Origin: JAHDCJ01 sp039028895
GTDB taxonomy: Bacteria; Bacteroidota; Bacteroidia; Chitinophagales; Saprospiraceae
Direction: 5' to 3'
DNA length: 64,000 nucleotides
Assembly: GCA_039028895.1 (NCBI GenBank)
Contig: JBCCHF010000011.1
Span: forward strand, 62,001-126,000
Positions 53,198 to 62,642 of this stretch are shown piece after piece. The position numbers and the translations under genes were made by a program. Position 1 is the first letter of the stretch. Each line of letters begins with the position of its first letter. The notes under the pieces were generated by a model, which worked only from the letters and a program-made list of their open reading frames with translations, searched no databases and had not been told where the DNA came from.

Positions 53198-54943
53198 ATG
53201 GGAAAACGCTCAATTCCATCTAATTTACTCATCATGCTAATGGCCATTTTTTTGGTCCAGTGTGCTAATCCTGTTGCTCCTAGAGGAGGGCCGCGAGATT
53301 CAGATCCTCCCCAGGTAGACTCTACCAGGTCAACGCCAAATTTTGTAACCAATTTTCGGGAAGACAGAATTGTCATTTCATTTGATGAATGGGTAAAACT
53401 TAATGATGCTTTTAACCAGATTGTATATTCCCCGCCATTCAATGAGCCTCCAGATGTACGCCTTACCCGGAAAAAAGGCGTAATGGTTGTTTTTAATGAT
53501 TCACTTAGGGCCAATACGACATACACGATTAACTTTGGCAATGCCATTCAGGATATCACGGAGTCTAACCCGGCAAGAGACTTGCGTTATGTATTTTCGA
53601 CCGGAGATTATATTGATTCGCTCGAGGTTGAGGGTATCGTTATTGATGCCCTTACGGGGAAAGGTTCTGAGGATGTACTCCTGATGCTTTACGAAAATCC
53701 TTACGATTCGATTGTTTACCTGGAAAGGCCTTTGTATTTCGCCAAAACGGATAATGTGGGCCAATTTAAAATTCAGAATGTAAAATCAAGCACATTCAAG
53801 ATATTTGCACTGGTTGATAATAACTTCAACTACCTTTTTGATCTTGAGAATGAACGAATCGGTTTTCAGGAAGAAAATGTTCTGGTAAATGATACAACAG
53901 TTAATCGATTCCTGATCCAAACTTTTGAAGAAGAAAAACCCCTGAGGGTGATCTCCAGGGATGTCGGCCAATTTGGTAAAGTTACTTTGCTGTTTAACCG
54001 GGCGGTACTCTCTCCTGGGGTATCATCTGATATCAACACTTCCTCAGCATTCGTTCGTCATGATGAAGATTTCCTGGAGTACTGGTACATGACTGCCGAC
54101 ACAGGTGATTACACCGTTTTTGTTGAGACGGGAGGACTCAGAGATTCAATACAGGTAGATATAGAGGGCATATCAGAGTTTCTCGGAACAAATCCACGAT
54201 TTGAAGTCATTGACAAACCAGTTCGCCCAAGCGTATCAGCCAACAACAATTCCAGTCGAAGGCCAACGGGGAGAACTACCGGAAAATCACAAAACTCATC
54301 TTCAAATAATAGCAACGTAAGATTTCAGCAAGCTACTCAAACTTTGGCGATCACCGATATTCACCCCGATGAGCCTGCACGCCTCTATTTTAATCATCCA
54401 GCGCTTAAAATAGAATCAGATAGCATAATCCTGCTAGAAGATAGTTTGAAAGTACCGGTTGTCATTGACAGTTTCAGTCTGGAAGATGCCAACAGGGAAT
54501 TAGCCATTTTTTATCCCTGGAAAGAAGGCATGCGTTATGAGTTAGCCATAAAGCAGGGCGCAGTTGAAGATATTTTTGGCTTGTCAGTTGACAGTTCAAC
54601 AGTTAACCTGTCTGTAAAAGAAAGGAAAGACTATGGTGGCATATTAAGCCAGCTGGATAATATGGATAGTACGATCACCTATATTGTAGAATTGTATAGT
54701 CCTTCAGATGAGTTGGTTGATCGATATACCGTTGCGGGAGTGAGTAGCCACAAAAAAGATTACCTGCGCCTCTTACCAGGGAGTTACGAATTGCGCATCA
54801 TAGAAGACGCCAATAATAACGGTCGATGGGATTCTGGTAGCTACGAAGCAAAACGACAACCTGAAAAAGTAATCATAGAAGCGGTCCAACCATTAAGGCC
54901 AAACTGGGAAGTGGAAGCCAATATCATTTTTAATGACAGATAA
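53198..54943 (+). CDS. Big_5 (Ig-like) domain lipoprotein
   Basis: 582 residues counted from the ATG at 53198; the frame is open to a TTG at 53144, but 53198 gives a standard signal ending LVQC (Cys22). CANPVAPRGGPRDSDPPQVD after the Cys is a hallmark of this Bacteroidota family, with a Big_5 domain (about 40-130: VISFDEWVKLNDAFNQ, NTTYTINFGNAIQDITE) and later strand-rich domains. The region around 345-390 is Asn/Ser/Arg-rich and likely flexible. Outer-membrane anchored; role in the envelope unknown. Convergently overlaps the methyltransferase gene by 14 bp. Confidence 0.85.
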   Translation: MGKRSIPSNLLIMLMAIFLVQCANPVAPRGGPRDSDPPQVDSTRSTPNFVTNFREDRIVISFDEWVKLNDAFNQIVYSPPFNEPPDVRLTRKKGVMVVFNDSLRANTTYTINFGNAIQDITESNPARDLRYVFSTGDYIDSLEVEGIVIDALTGKGSEDVLLMLYENPYDSIVYLERPLYFAKTDNVGQFKIQNVKSSTFKIFALVDNNFNYLFDLENERIGFQEENVLVNDTTVNRFLIQTFEEEKPLRVISRDVGQFGKVTLLFNRAVLSPGVSSDINTSSAFVRHDEDFLEYWYMTADTGDYTVFVETGGLRDSIQVDIEGISEFLGTNPRFEVIDKPVRPSVSANNNSSRRPTGRTTGKSQNSSSNNSNVRFQQATQTLAITDIHPDEPARLYFNHPALKIESDSIILLEDSLKVPVVIDSFSLEDANRELAIFYPWKEGMRYELAIKQGAVEDIFGLSVDSSTVNLSVKERKDYGGILSQLDNMDSTITYIVELYSPSDELVDRYTVAGVSSHKKDYLRLLPGSYELRIIEDANNNGRWDSGSYEAKRQPEKVIIEAVQPLRPNWEVEANIIFNDR

Positions 54944-55478
54944 AAACGAAGGCAGGCGGTAAGTTTCGGACCTCAAATTCAATGTCCACACTATCAAAGA
55001 TCTTGTGGTATCGTTTCTTGGGAATCAGCGAATAATGAAACTGGATAAATCGACCTCCGGGTTTCAGACTGGCTTTAGAAATTTCGAGGATCCGATCTCC
55101 CAAATCATTAGGCAACATGACGAAAGGGATACCAGAAATAATATAATCCGCTTTATGGCCAGGTTCTCTGGAAAGATAGGAGTTGAGGTTTTCTGCACAA
55201 TCATGAACAACCTCAAGCCTGGAATCTCGGATTGATCTGAGCTCCTGGCAAAATTCATCATTGATCTCGAAGGAAAGCAGTTTGGTAGCTGGGTCCATTT
55301 TTTTGAGAATGTGCTTTGTGATCTGCCCATCTCCGGCTCCGAGTTCCACAATTAACTCAGCTTCTTCAAAATTGACATGCTTTAGCATTTGTTCCGATGT
55401 GAACCTGGAAGTAGGCGCCACCGTACCACGCGTTTTCATGTTTTTTACACCTTCAAGAAAAAATTTTAGTCGGTTCAT
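54930..55478 (-). CDS. PmtA/RrmA-like SAM-dependent methyltransferase
   Basis: 182 residues from the ATG at 55478, chosen because it gives an ATGA overlap with the protease stop; 18 bp further upstream is another ATG. Motif I is LIVELGAGDGQI, motif II FEINDEF, and ISGIPFVML resembles the phospholipid N-methyltransferase / rRNA adenine dimethylase group. The N-terminal FFLEGVKNMKTRGTVAPTS is typical of PmtA-like proteins. Substrate (phospholipid or other) uncertain. Confidence 0.75.
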   Translation of the reverse strand: MNRLKFFLEGVKNMKTRGTVAPTSRFTSEQMLKHVNFEEAELIVELGAGDGQITKHILKKMDPATKLLSFEINDEFCQELRSIRDSRLEVVHDCAENLNSYLSREPGHKADYIISGIPFVMLPNDLGDRILEISKASLKPGGRFIQFHYSLIPKKRYHKIFDSVDIEFEVRNLPPAFVFICH

Positions 55479-56572
55479 TCTTCTTCTGTTTTCCAAAGGG
55501 CACCGAATTCCTCTACCAGGATATTGTCATAATGGTCCGCTTTGTCAAAAAGATATTTGAATAGATTCATACCCGTTTCAAGATTGAGGTAACGGTCATA
55601 AATAATCAGTGAAAGAACTATGTTTTGATTGAAAATACTGAAATTTAATGATTCCAGCTTATTATTCTGCCTTAACAGGTATTCGTAGATGTCTTTAATA
55701 TTTTCTTTTGGCAAACTTGCCAGAAACGCATCCCCAATGATGAAACCAGATTTGTCGTGATAAGAAATCCGGATCTTGGCAGACCCTTTTTTAATTTCCC
55801 AATGGTTGGGACCACGACGTGAGAGCTTCACATTGTACTTGGCTTCCGAAACAATCTCTTCGATCATTTTCGGAATTCCGGATGGCTCATAGTCTTCCAG
55901 ATCGGAAGGCAGCGTGATCTTGGCACCACAGTGCGGGCAATAGCCTTCGTCTACATTATTCTGAAAAACAAGATTAGCACAGGAGGTACATCTTGCTCCG
56001 ATCTGACCATTCTGTTTGGTGTACTCGTCAATAGTTTCTGAGATATAACGAGCCTGGAGCGCAAATCCAAGATTGTTTGAGTCACGATATATGGATGTGT
56101 TGATACCCACGACCTCTCCGTCGCCAGCAACTAATGGGCCACCACTATTGCCAGGGTTGATAGCAGCGTCGGTTTGGATGTATTCCAGGTCGTTATCACC
56201 CATTCTTCTTGCAGAATTGGAAACAATGCCTTGAGTAGTAGTGTACTTCAATCCCATTGGGTGACCGATAGCGATTACACGATCTCCATCTTTGGCCTTA
56301 TCATCTGACAACCTGATTTCAGGCAATTCCAGGCCCTCTGGAGTTTTTAGAAAAGCCAGGTCATGACGAGGATCGGTAAATAAGACTTTTGATAAGGTCA
56401 TATCTAATGCATTCCCGTCGACTACAACTTCATTACTGCCCCTGACTACATGCTCGTTCGTGACGATAATGTCATGTTCTTTTAAATAAAAACCAGTACC
56501 GGTACTGTAAGGAGTGGCAATCTGAATGACCACATCTTTATATAAATCGATTATTTCTCTAAGGTTTTCCAC
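55475..56572 (-). CDS. Cytoplasmic trypsin-like (HtrA-type) protease with zinc ribbon and YbjN-like domain
   Basis: 365 residues. Catalytic triad H41 (VTNEHVV), D71 (RHDLAFL) and S143 (GNSGGPL) is intact in a chymotrypsin fold. A four-Cys zinc ribbon follows: C195/C198 and C212/C215. The C-terminal part (about 225-360: YNVKLSRRGPNHWEIKKGSA, then NIKDIYEYLLRQNNKLESLN) resembles YbjN/type III chaperone folds. It has no signal peptide and no PDZ domain, unusual for HtrA-type proteases. Starts 13 bp after the 444-aa gene; ends coupled to the methyltransferase. Confidence 0.8.
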   Translation of the reverse strand: MENLREIIDLYKDVVIQIATPYSTGTGFYLKEHDIIVTNEHVVRGSNEVVVDGNALDMTLSKVLFTDPRHDLAFLKTPEGLELPEIRLSDDKAKDGDRVIAIGHPMGLKYTTTQGIVSNSARRMGDNDLEYIQTDAAINPGNSGGPLVAGDGEVVGINTSIYRDSNNLGFALQARYISETIDEYTKQNGQIGARCTSCANLVFQNNVDEGYCPHCGAKITLPSDLEDYEPSGIPKMIEEIVSEAKYNVKLSRRGPNHWEIKKGSAKIRISYHDKSGFIIGDAFLASLPKENIKDIYEYLLRQNNKLESLNFSIFNQNIVLSLIIYDRYLNLETGMNLFKYLFDKADHYDNILVEEFGALWKTEEE

Positions 56573-56585
56573 TTAATTCTTTTTA

Positions 56586-57920
56586 TCAATTGTTTTTGGC
56601 AGGGGAGAGGTCAAGATTTCTGACCATGAGCATAAACGTCTTGGCAAAATCAGCTAGTGAGTCAAAACTCAAGGTATTTACTTTTGGGTCAAATTTGGGA
56701 TACTTCCTCAAGTTAGATTTTACAATTGAAGAAATTTCCCGTCTGATACCAGACTTGTCAAACTTCTTCGTTTCAAGGTCATAATACTGATGTGTAAATC
56801 CCAGGGCCTCGAAATAGTCAGATTCAAGAATTTCAATAAGGAGATGGAGTAATTCTCTGTCAGGTTGAGGAATAGCGTAATTGAACAAACAGTAACCTGC
56901 AATATACCCTGGTATCGAGGTTGCTATCTTTGGATAATTGTTTTCCTTATACCAATCCATATTATTCAACTCACCGTCAATAAAGCTGACAACCCTGTCG
57001 TGGTTGACGGGGTTTGTGATACCGAAAGTGGATGTAACGCGGTACATTTCCTTGTTAAATTCATCCCTTGGTCTTTCGACTAGTTTGTTGAGCTCTTTGA
57101 TCAGGGCGTCGTTTTTCTGCTGGGTTGTTTTTTCATCACGTGCAAAATAAGTACGGTGTCCGCGTTCAAGTGTCTCCATCATGAAGCCTTCAGGCTGGAT
57201 AAGGTAGTCCAACTTGTAGAAAAGATTCAGGAGCAGATAAGCAATACCCCCTGAAAATCGATTGCCATCCAATTCGTTAGCGCGTGCTACGGTTTCCTTA
57301 ATCCATTTTTGGACAAAATCGAACTTGACATTTTTCTCCAAGCCTGGAATCTCCCTGACATGGCCCGTGTCGACAGCGTGGAGCATATCGAATTCGTCAA
57401 TCAACAGATCGTCCTGCTTGTCGGCATTATTGGCGACCTCCTTGAGGGCGTAATAAAGTTTCCATGGTGAACCGTCAACAACATAAGTGTCAAATTTCAT
57501 GACAATATCATTGCTGTCATCAAGAGCAAAACGCCCGTATTTGAGGTTGTAGTTTTTTTCCATCAGCCGACGCATAAAACCGACATTGAGGCGATCGCAT
57601 TTTACAACCTTGGTAGAAGCCTGCACTTTTTCATTGGTGCAACTGCCAGACACTTTTTTTGAGCCTTGAAGCAATTCAAAATAAATCTTGCCATCATCTT
57701 CTTCCCACCACTTAACGTTGTTTTGACTGGGGTCAGAAAGGTAGTTGAAAAATTCTTTGTAGGAATCGAGGTAGTTTTTTTCCTCAAACTTTGAGACAGC
57801 GGCGTCCCAGGCATCGTATTGGGTATTGGATTTGTACGAATCACTATACCTGCCGAAGGGGATATTGGGCTGATCGTCCTTCTTGGAACCTCCTCCGAAC
57901 AGTCTCTCAAACAGACCCAT
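56586..57920 (-). CDS. Uncharacterised 444-aa protein upstream of the cytoplasmic protease
   Basis: 444 residues. Begins MGLFERLFGGGSKK, an amphipathic start, then Asp/Trp-rich sequence and a segment (about 85-180; GRFALDDSNDIVMKFDTYVV, YYALKEVANNADKQDDLLID) of YbjN-like/type III chaperone flavour. Residues 200-440 are mostly helical with conserved aromatics and no known motif. First gene of the three-gene unit. No signal peptide. It could be a substrate or partner of the protease. Confidence 0.6.
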   Translation of the reverse strand: MGLFERLFGGGSKKDDQPNIPFGRYSDSYKSNTQYDAWDAAVSKFEEKNYLDSYKEFFNYLSDPSQNNVKWWEEDDGKIYFELLQGSKKVSGSCTNEKVQASTKVVKCDRLNVGFMRRLMEKNYNLKYGRFALDDSNDIVMKFDTYVVDGSPWKLYYALKEVANNADKQDDLLIDEFDMLHAVDTGHVREIPGLEKNVKFDFVQKWIKETVARANELDGNRFSGGIAYLLLNLFYKLDYLIQPEGFMMETLERGHRTYFARDEKTTQQKNDALIKELNKLVERPRDEFNKEMYRVTSTFGITNPVNHDRVVSFIDGELNNMDWYKENNYPKIATSIPGYIAGYCLFNYAIPQPDRELLHLLIEILESDYFEALGFTHQYYDLETKKFDKSGIRREISSIVKSNLRKYPKFDPKVNTLSFDSLADFAKTFMLMVRNLDLSPAKNN

Positions 57921-58111
57921 AGTTTTATCCTGTTTTTTAGTTTAGCACAATAAATTGTAGAATACGAAATTTATTGTTTCTTAAGGGCATAAATGTACCA
58001 TTTTTTCGTTGGCATCAGTCAATTTAATTAAAAAATGCGGCTTCCTGAAACGCCCTTTTTTAGACTCAACCATCAATTTAGAATACGATTTCGCTATACT
58101 TGCGAAAATGC

Positions 58112-58119
58112 TATATTTG
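58112..58119 (+). promoter_or_regulatory. Candidate -7 box TATATTTG (leaderless start?)
   Basis: Exact TAnnTTTG 4 bp before the ATG at 58124; transcription would start about at the ATG. A TTT at 58089-58091 lies in the -33 place but is not a full TTG. Confidence 0.4.
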
Positions 58120-58123
58120 TTAA

Positions 58124-58612
58124 ATGGGATTCTTCTCAAAATTTGCAAACTGGTTCAAACAGTTTTTTCAAACCCGAAAAAAAGTCATCATGGATACTTT
58201 CCCCCTGGCCAATTTATCGGTTGCCACAACCGATGACCTAAAAACCCTTGTTGTTCGAAGAAAAGGGGCAGACCCCAAAAAATACAGCCTTGAAAGCGGC
58301 ATTACCCTCAAAGCACAAAAGCGTTCACTGGAAGTTCACCAGAATAACCCGGTTGCTAATACAAATTTTGATTGCAGTTTTTCTATTCCCAAATCAGGCC
58401 AGATCAGTATCAACGTTCAGGTTGTCATTTCTCCCGAACGCACAGCCATTATTATTACAGATTTTAATGAATCACTCGAAGTCTCGGCTTCTTCATCGGT
58501 AAATATTAATGTGCAGCATTTGCAACTTACCAGGCGTGGAGATAAATTGGTGGTAAAGGCCGGTACTGTCAGGCAGAGAATCTCTCCGTCTATCTCAGAT
58601 ACTTCAAGGTAG
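58124..58612 (+). CDS. Small protein with amphipathic N-terminus, unknown function
   Basis: 162 residues. Starts MGFFSKFANWFKQFFQTRKK, an amphipathic helix rich in Phe that could bind a membrane, then a beta-rich domain (VVRRKGADPKKYSLESGITL, FDCSFSIPKSGQISINVQVV, SLEVSASSSVNINVQHLQL) with no recognised family. Divergent from the 444-aa gene, which also starts with an MG(L/F)F amphipathic stretch. Convergent with the EKRYFK gene, 8 bp between stops. Confidence 0.5.
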   Translation: MGFFSKFANWFKQFFQTRKKVIMDTFPLANLSVATTDDLKTLVVRRKGADPKKYSLESGITLKAQKRSLEVHQNNPVANTNFDCSFSIPKSGQISINVQVVISPERTAIIITDFNESLEVSASSSVNINVQHLQLTRRGDKLVVKAGTVRQRISPSISDTSR

Positions 58613-58620
58613 GTAGATGA

Positions 58621-60147
58621 CTAAACCTCTGTTTCGACTTCAGCTGAAAATCTTTTCCGGTAAACGGCAGTTACGGACCGTTTGGAAGCTTTAGCGGCTA
58701 CCCAAAGGTCAAATACCGAAAAGGTAAAGACATTCTGTTGTTTTCCGCTCATCTTCATCCTGGTGATGTCTTCCTGGAATTCTAGAAATAGTTGTGCCAG
58801 GTCAGAATGAGCAGTATTTATCAGTTTCCTGAAAAATCTAAGCGCCGAGGTTTCTATTTCATGTTGCGTTGGTAATCCCTTGATATACCTGGCAGTTGAC
58901 CTGATAAGGTTTTCCAGCAATTCGGTATGTCCTAACTCAAAATGCAGCAACAAATTGATCAGGCGACTAAATCGCTGAATATCCATCCGGGTGTTGGACT
59001 TGGGGAATTGAATGATCTTATTGCCCCAGGTCAGGGCACTGTCGAAATCTTCCATCAGGAAGAACAGGATGGTGATATTTCCATGAATGGTCAAAAGGCT
59101 TGAAGTCCCAATTGAGTCATGGTGTTTTTCCATGCCAGCTTCGATTTGCGGAACAAGTGCTTTCCCTTTTTCGAATTCTCCTTTAGCCGTATGGTAACTT
59201 AGTTGTGCCTGGTAAATATGCTTGAAAGCCGTCCCTTCGTCGTGATGGTTTTTGGGCGGGATTTGTTTTAGCTCTTCAAGTGTGGAAGGCACCATATCCA
59301 GTTGCCGTGTAGTCAAACAGCTACTGAGGAAATTAGAAAGCATGTTACGATAGATGTAAATGTTTTCTAATCTGATCTTTTTGTTGCCCTGCCATAGATT
59401 CAGGATCTTTTGATTATACTGGTAGGCTTCATGTGGAGAAGCGTTCAACAAGGCATTCATGGCTTTTATTGACCAAAGCCGATGCTGATCGCGAAAGGTT
59501 TTTGCTTTGTCTTCATCAATGATCAGCGGATGATCCATGATTTCCTGCAACCGTTCTATACTTTCATCGTTGCGCAGATGATTGGATCGGAGGGTTTGGA
59601 AAAAAAGATTATCGTAGAGGTCGAGATAATTACACTGCACGTTCAGCGCTTCAAGAATGTTGCTAGTCTCCAGGATTAAGGTATTCATTTGGGATTCGCC
59701 TTTCCGTGGTTTCAGATTTTTGAGCAACTCCCTTTCTACAAACAGGACTTCCAGTAGCGCAGTGTAATTTTCGTATTCGTAACCGAGTTTTTTAGCTTTT
59801 TTTAGCGACTGGGCACATTGGTCGTAGAGACTTCTTTCCTTTAGGAATGCGGCATCAGCCAACAACTCTCTGATTCGTACACCGCTTGATTTGTCTTTTC
59901 GGTAAGCACGCATACTGGTCAGAATATTGCGATAGAGATAGGCTTTTTCCTTTTGAAGGTTATTGAGGAGTTTTTCGCCTTTGAACTTCTTTTTCAGAAT
60001 ATTTTCGTCGTAGGTGGCCATCTGGTTAATGGCATCAAATAGCCGCAGATAATTGCTGCCAGAGGCTGAAGACTTGGCATAGTTCACCTTAAAGTACCGT
60101 TTTTCGGTCTTGGATAAGGATTGTATTAATTGAAATAGGTCGTCCAT
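58621..60147 (-). CDS. EKRYFK-family helical-repeat protein (copy 1)
   Basis: 508 residues. N-terminus LFQLIQSLSKTEKRYFKVNY, then SNYLRLFDAINQMATYDENI, a pattern I associate with a Saprospiria-restricted family; the rest is TPR-like helical pairs (YDQCAQSLKKAKKLGYEYEN, YHTAKGEFEKGKALVPQIEA). No signal or catalytic motif. Cytoplasmic. Paralogue of the divergent 60853 gene with which it shares the long intergenic region. Function unknown; family-restricted distribution needs a search. Confidence 0.7.
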   Translation of the reverse strand: MDDLFQLIQSLSKTEKRYFKVNYAKSSASGSNYLRLFDAINQMATYDENILKKKFKGEKLLNNLQKEKAYLYRNILTSMRAYRKDKSSGVRIRELLADAAFLKERSLYDQCAQSLKKAKKLGYEYENYTALLEVLFVERELLKNLKPRKGESQMNTLILETSNILEALNVQCNYLDLYDNLFFQTLRSNHLRNDESIERLQEIMDHPLIIDEDKAKTFRDQHRLWSIKAMNALLNASPHEAYQYNQKILNLWQGNKKIRLENIYIYRNMLSNFLSSCLTTRQLDMVPSTLEELKQIPPKNHHDEGTAFKHIYQAQLSYHTAKGEFEKGKALVPQIEAGMEKHHDSIGTSSLLTIHGNITILFFLMEDFDSALTWGNKIIQFPKSNTRMDIQRFSRLINLLLHFELGHTELLENLIRSTARYIKGLPTQHEIETSALRFFRKLINTAHSDLAQLFLEFQEDITRMKMSGKQQNVFTFSVFDLWVAAKASKRSVTAVYRKRFSAEVETEV

Positions 60148-60852
60148 GCCTAGTCAGCTATTTGGGGGTGTAATTTGATCGGCAATAACAAGTTAACAAA
60201 TAGAATGTAAAAATTGTGCCGAATATGAAGCACTAAAAAAATAACTTGGAAATTGAATAAAGGACCAATGTTAAATTATTGATTTTCAAATGATAAAGAA
60301 GTTAACTGGTCAAGAAAGTCTACTTTTAAAAGTTAGATTTTCGTTCGTTTTGTGGTTTGTTACCCGATCAAATATGTCGGATACTTGTGTCAACAAATGT
60401 TCATTGACACTGCTGGTTGATAAAAAAATAGTTGAACAAACTTTAAGATAATATACCGACGATTTATCGATTTGCTAAACTAAATCTCTTAAATGTCCGG
60501 TATATACCGACCAAAGCGTGTTTGATTTTCAAACGACTTTGCGTCACGTATACTTCTTTTGAGGGGAAAATATGCTGAGAAATGCAGCTTAGGATTCCCA
60601 AATTTGTACATAATCTGTCTTCATAAAAGTGTTTCAAATTAGTTCTATTAAGTAAGTTTTGGTTTATAAGTAGTTGTTTTTTAAGCTTTTGCTTATTATT
60701 TATTCTTTGGTTTCATATTAGTCCTTGCTGCTTACAGTCTTATTTTTCCTTCATAGAAGTATCCTTTTTTACAAAAAGTTGGTTTTAAACATAAGGGGTT
60801 TGACAATAATTTTGAGCTCAGGAAACATTTAACACCCTTAAGCTCAAGCAAA
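60148..60852. other. 705-bp AT-rich intergenic region between divergent paralogues
   Basis: No convincing gene. A perfect 12-bp palindrome CGGTATATACCG lies at 60498-60509, and ATATACCGAC occurs at 60451-60460 and 60502-60511 (51 bp apart), making an operator-like pair. A 53-codon ATG frame at 60290-60451 has no recognised features. A TAnnTTTG box (60807) serves the 60853 gene. The length is unusual for this gene-dense window. Confidence 0.5.
60807..60814 (+). promoter_or_regulatory. Candidate -7 box TAATTTTG for the EKRYFK copy 2 gene
   Basis: Exact TAnnTTTG match, 38 bp before the ATG at 60853. TTG at 60779-60781 is 25 bp upstream, slightly longer than the usual spacing. Confidence 0.45.
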
Positions 60853-62388
60853 ATGACCCCCTCAAATGATTTATTCGTGCTGATTCAGACGATGAGCAAA
60901 GCTGAGAAACGCTATTTCAAGCTTTTCGCATCGCAGCATACACGCAATGGTAGCAACAATTACATTAAGTTGTTTGATGCCATTGACAAGCAGCCTGAAT
61001 ATAACGAGGTAAAGCTTCGCAGGAAGTTTTCAAAGGAAAGCTTCGGTAAGAAACTAGCTGCTACTAAGTATTTGCTTTATGAGCTTATCTTGAAAAGCCT
61101 AAAGAATTTCCATAGTGGAAAAACCATAGACTCTCGACTCAACAGCCTGCTTGAAGAAGTGGATGTGCTTTTTAACAAAACACTCTACAAACAAAGCAGG
61201 AAGGTCCTTTGCAAAGCCAAACGGATAGCCAGGGAATCTGAAAAAACCTTTTATCTGCATAGAATTTCCCAGTGGGAAAAGACATTATGTGGTTATCTCT
61301 TTACCCCAGAGTGTAAAGGAAAAGCAGAAACCTGGCTAAGCGAATCCGAGGCTGTGACCTTAAAATTGCAAAATGAAGCCCAATACCTCGAGCTAGCAGG
61401 CAAAATGAGGATGTTTTACGAGATCTGCCTTCGCAAAGGCGGTATTTGCAACCAAAAAGCAGCCCTGAAAATCATAAAACATCCCCTGCTACTGGAGGTA
61501 GAAAGCGCCATGACTTTCGTGTCAAAGTTGTGCTTTCATGAGATTCATAGCATTTATGCCAGAGTTAATCATAACTATCATAAAGCACAAAGGTCGCTTT
61601 TGAAGATTGCTGAACTCTGGGAACAAAATCCCGGCATGGTTAAAGTCTATGCCGAATGGTACAAACGCACAACAGGTGACCTCGTGCTATGTGCCTTAAA
61701 CACTGGAAAGTTTTCAAATTATTTCTCTCTTATCGGGAAGTTGAGGACGTTGCCAGTCAAATGTGAGCAAGAAACGCTAAAGCGCGAATTATGGGTGACC
61801 ATGCTCGAATTCGGATACTACCTTCACCTTGGCGATCTAAAACAATGTGAAGTGCTGGAAAAACAGATTCGACAAGTTCATTTCCGCCATAAAGATAAAC
61901 TATCATCTGTTTGGTTGATCTGGCTGTACTTTCAGCTAACTGTCTACTATTTCATGATAGCGGACTACGACAAGGCAATCGATGGGATGAACAGGGTGCA
62001 AGACTATGAAAAGACCGGACTTTTGCCATATGTTCAAGTGTTTTGCAAGCTTTTACGCATACCGGTTCATTATGAATTGAAAAATTTTCACTTTCTCGAA
62101 TACCAATTGCGGTCAACTCAACGTTATCTCAACAGAAGGGAGCGCAATGGTACTGTAGAAAAAACATTTTTAAAGTTTATGAAAAAAAGTTTAGGTACAG
62201 TTGGCACTAAAAACCTTCAGGAATTGTTTACAGAATTAGGACAGTCTCTGAAAGATGTCGAAAGCGGCAGTTTCTCTTACTTGCCCCTGGGCGACAAGGC
62301 CATAAAAACCTGGGTAAATCGTAAAGCAGATAAAGATATTTTAGAGACCAGTAATTTCGATCAAGTAGCAGAGATACTTGAGTTTTGA
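60853..62388 (+). CDS. EKRYFK-family helical-repeat protein (copy 2)
   Basis: 511 residues. N-terminus DLFVLIQTMSKAEKRYFKLF and NNYIKLFDAIDKQPEYNEVK aligns with copy 1 over the full length, including LYKQSRKVLCKAKRIARE and a helical repeat tail, but with low overall identity. Cys-rich for a cytoplasmic protein (about 15 Cys). Function unknown. The duplication and head-to-head layout suggest common control by the shared region. Confidence 0.7.
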   Translation: MTPSNDLFVLIQTMSKAEKRYFKLFASQHTRNGSNNYIKLFDAIDKQPEYNEVKLRRKFSKESFGKKLAATKYLLYELILKSLKNFHSGKTIDSRLNSLLEEVDVLFNKTLYKQSRKVLCKAKRIARESEKTFYLHRISQWEKTLCGYLFTPECKGKAETWLSESEAVTLKLQNEAQYLELAGKMRMFYEICLRKGGICNQKAALKIIKHPLLLEVESAMTFVSKLCFHEIHSIYARVNHNYHKAQRSLLKIAELWEQNPGMVKVYAEWYKRTTGDLVLCALNTGKFSNYFSLIGKLRTLPVKCEQETLKRELWVTMLEFGYYLHLGDLKQCEVLEKQIRQVHFRHKDKLSSVWLIWLYFQLTVYYFMIADYDKAIDGMNRVQDYEKTGLLPYVQVFCKLLRIPVHYELKNFHFLEYQLRSTQRYLNRRERNGTVEKTFLKFMKKSLGTVGTKNLQELFTELGQSLKDVESGSFSYLPLGDKAIKTWVNRKADKDILETSNFDQVAEILEF

Positions 62389-62401
62389 TAGCATAACAAG
62401 A

Positions 62402-62417
62402 GTTTGCATAAGCAAAC
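62402..62417 (+). other. Hairpin right after the EKRYFK copy 2 stop
   Basis: GTTTGC (62402-62407) and GCAAAC (62412-62417) pair over a 4-nt loop ATAA. It lies 13 bp after the stop; no T-run follows, so it is a stabilising hairpin more than a terminator. Confidence 0.4.
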
Positions 62418-62486
62418 CTTAAAGATAAAAGGGAAACCAAAGGGGCTTGAAACCTCCCTGAAGTTTACCCAAAGATGGAGGATTGG

Positions 62487-62560
62487 CCTGTAAGGTGGAT
62501 CCCTGGAAGATTGGATCGTTTATAACGAGACTTTCAGGACCACCTCTCAGGTTTTTTTTT
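62487..62560 (+). ncRNA. Long branched hairpin with nine-T tail (terminator or small RNA 3' end)
   Basis: Paired segments, outside in: CCTG/CAGG (62487-62490 with 62548-62551), AGGTGG/CCACCT (62493-62498 with 62540-62545), CCTGGAAG/CTTTCAGG (62502-62509 with 62531-62538, one G-U), and TCGTT/AACGA (62516-62520 with 62524-62528). Nine T follow at 62552-62560. About 23 pairs in 74 nt is more than a simple terminator needs. It may end the 60853 transcript or be the 3' part of a small RNA. Confidence 0.5.
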
Positions 62561-62642
62561 GTCTGGGCTAAAGCAACATTTAGGAAACTCCTGATGTTTT
62601 TAGTTTAACACTTACTAATAGCACCCCCAAAGAAGACAGAAT

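Noticed and set aside
60290..60451. 53-codon ATG frame in the long intergenic region
   Set aside because: No signal peptide, motif or repeat, and it overlaps the operator-like sequences; indistinguishable from chance.
62487..62560. Bacterial SRP (4.5S), 6S or tmRNA identity for the branched hairpin
   Set aside because: None of the conserved words (SRP GGAA tetraloop with the AGCA bulge, tmRNA tRNA-like ends) is present.
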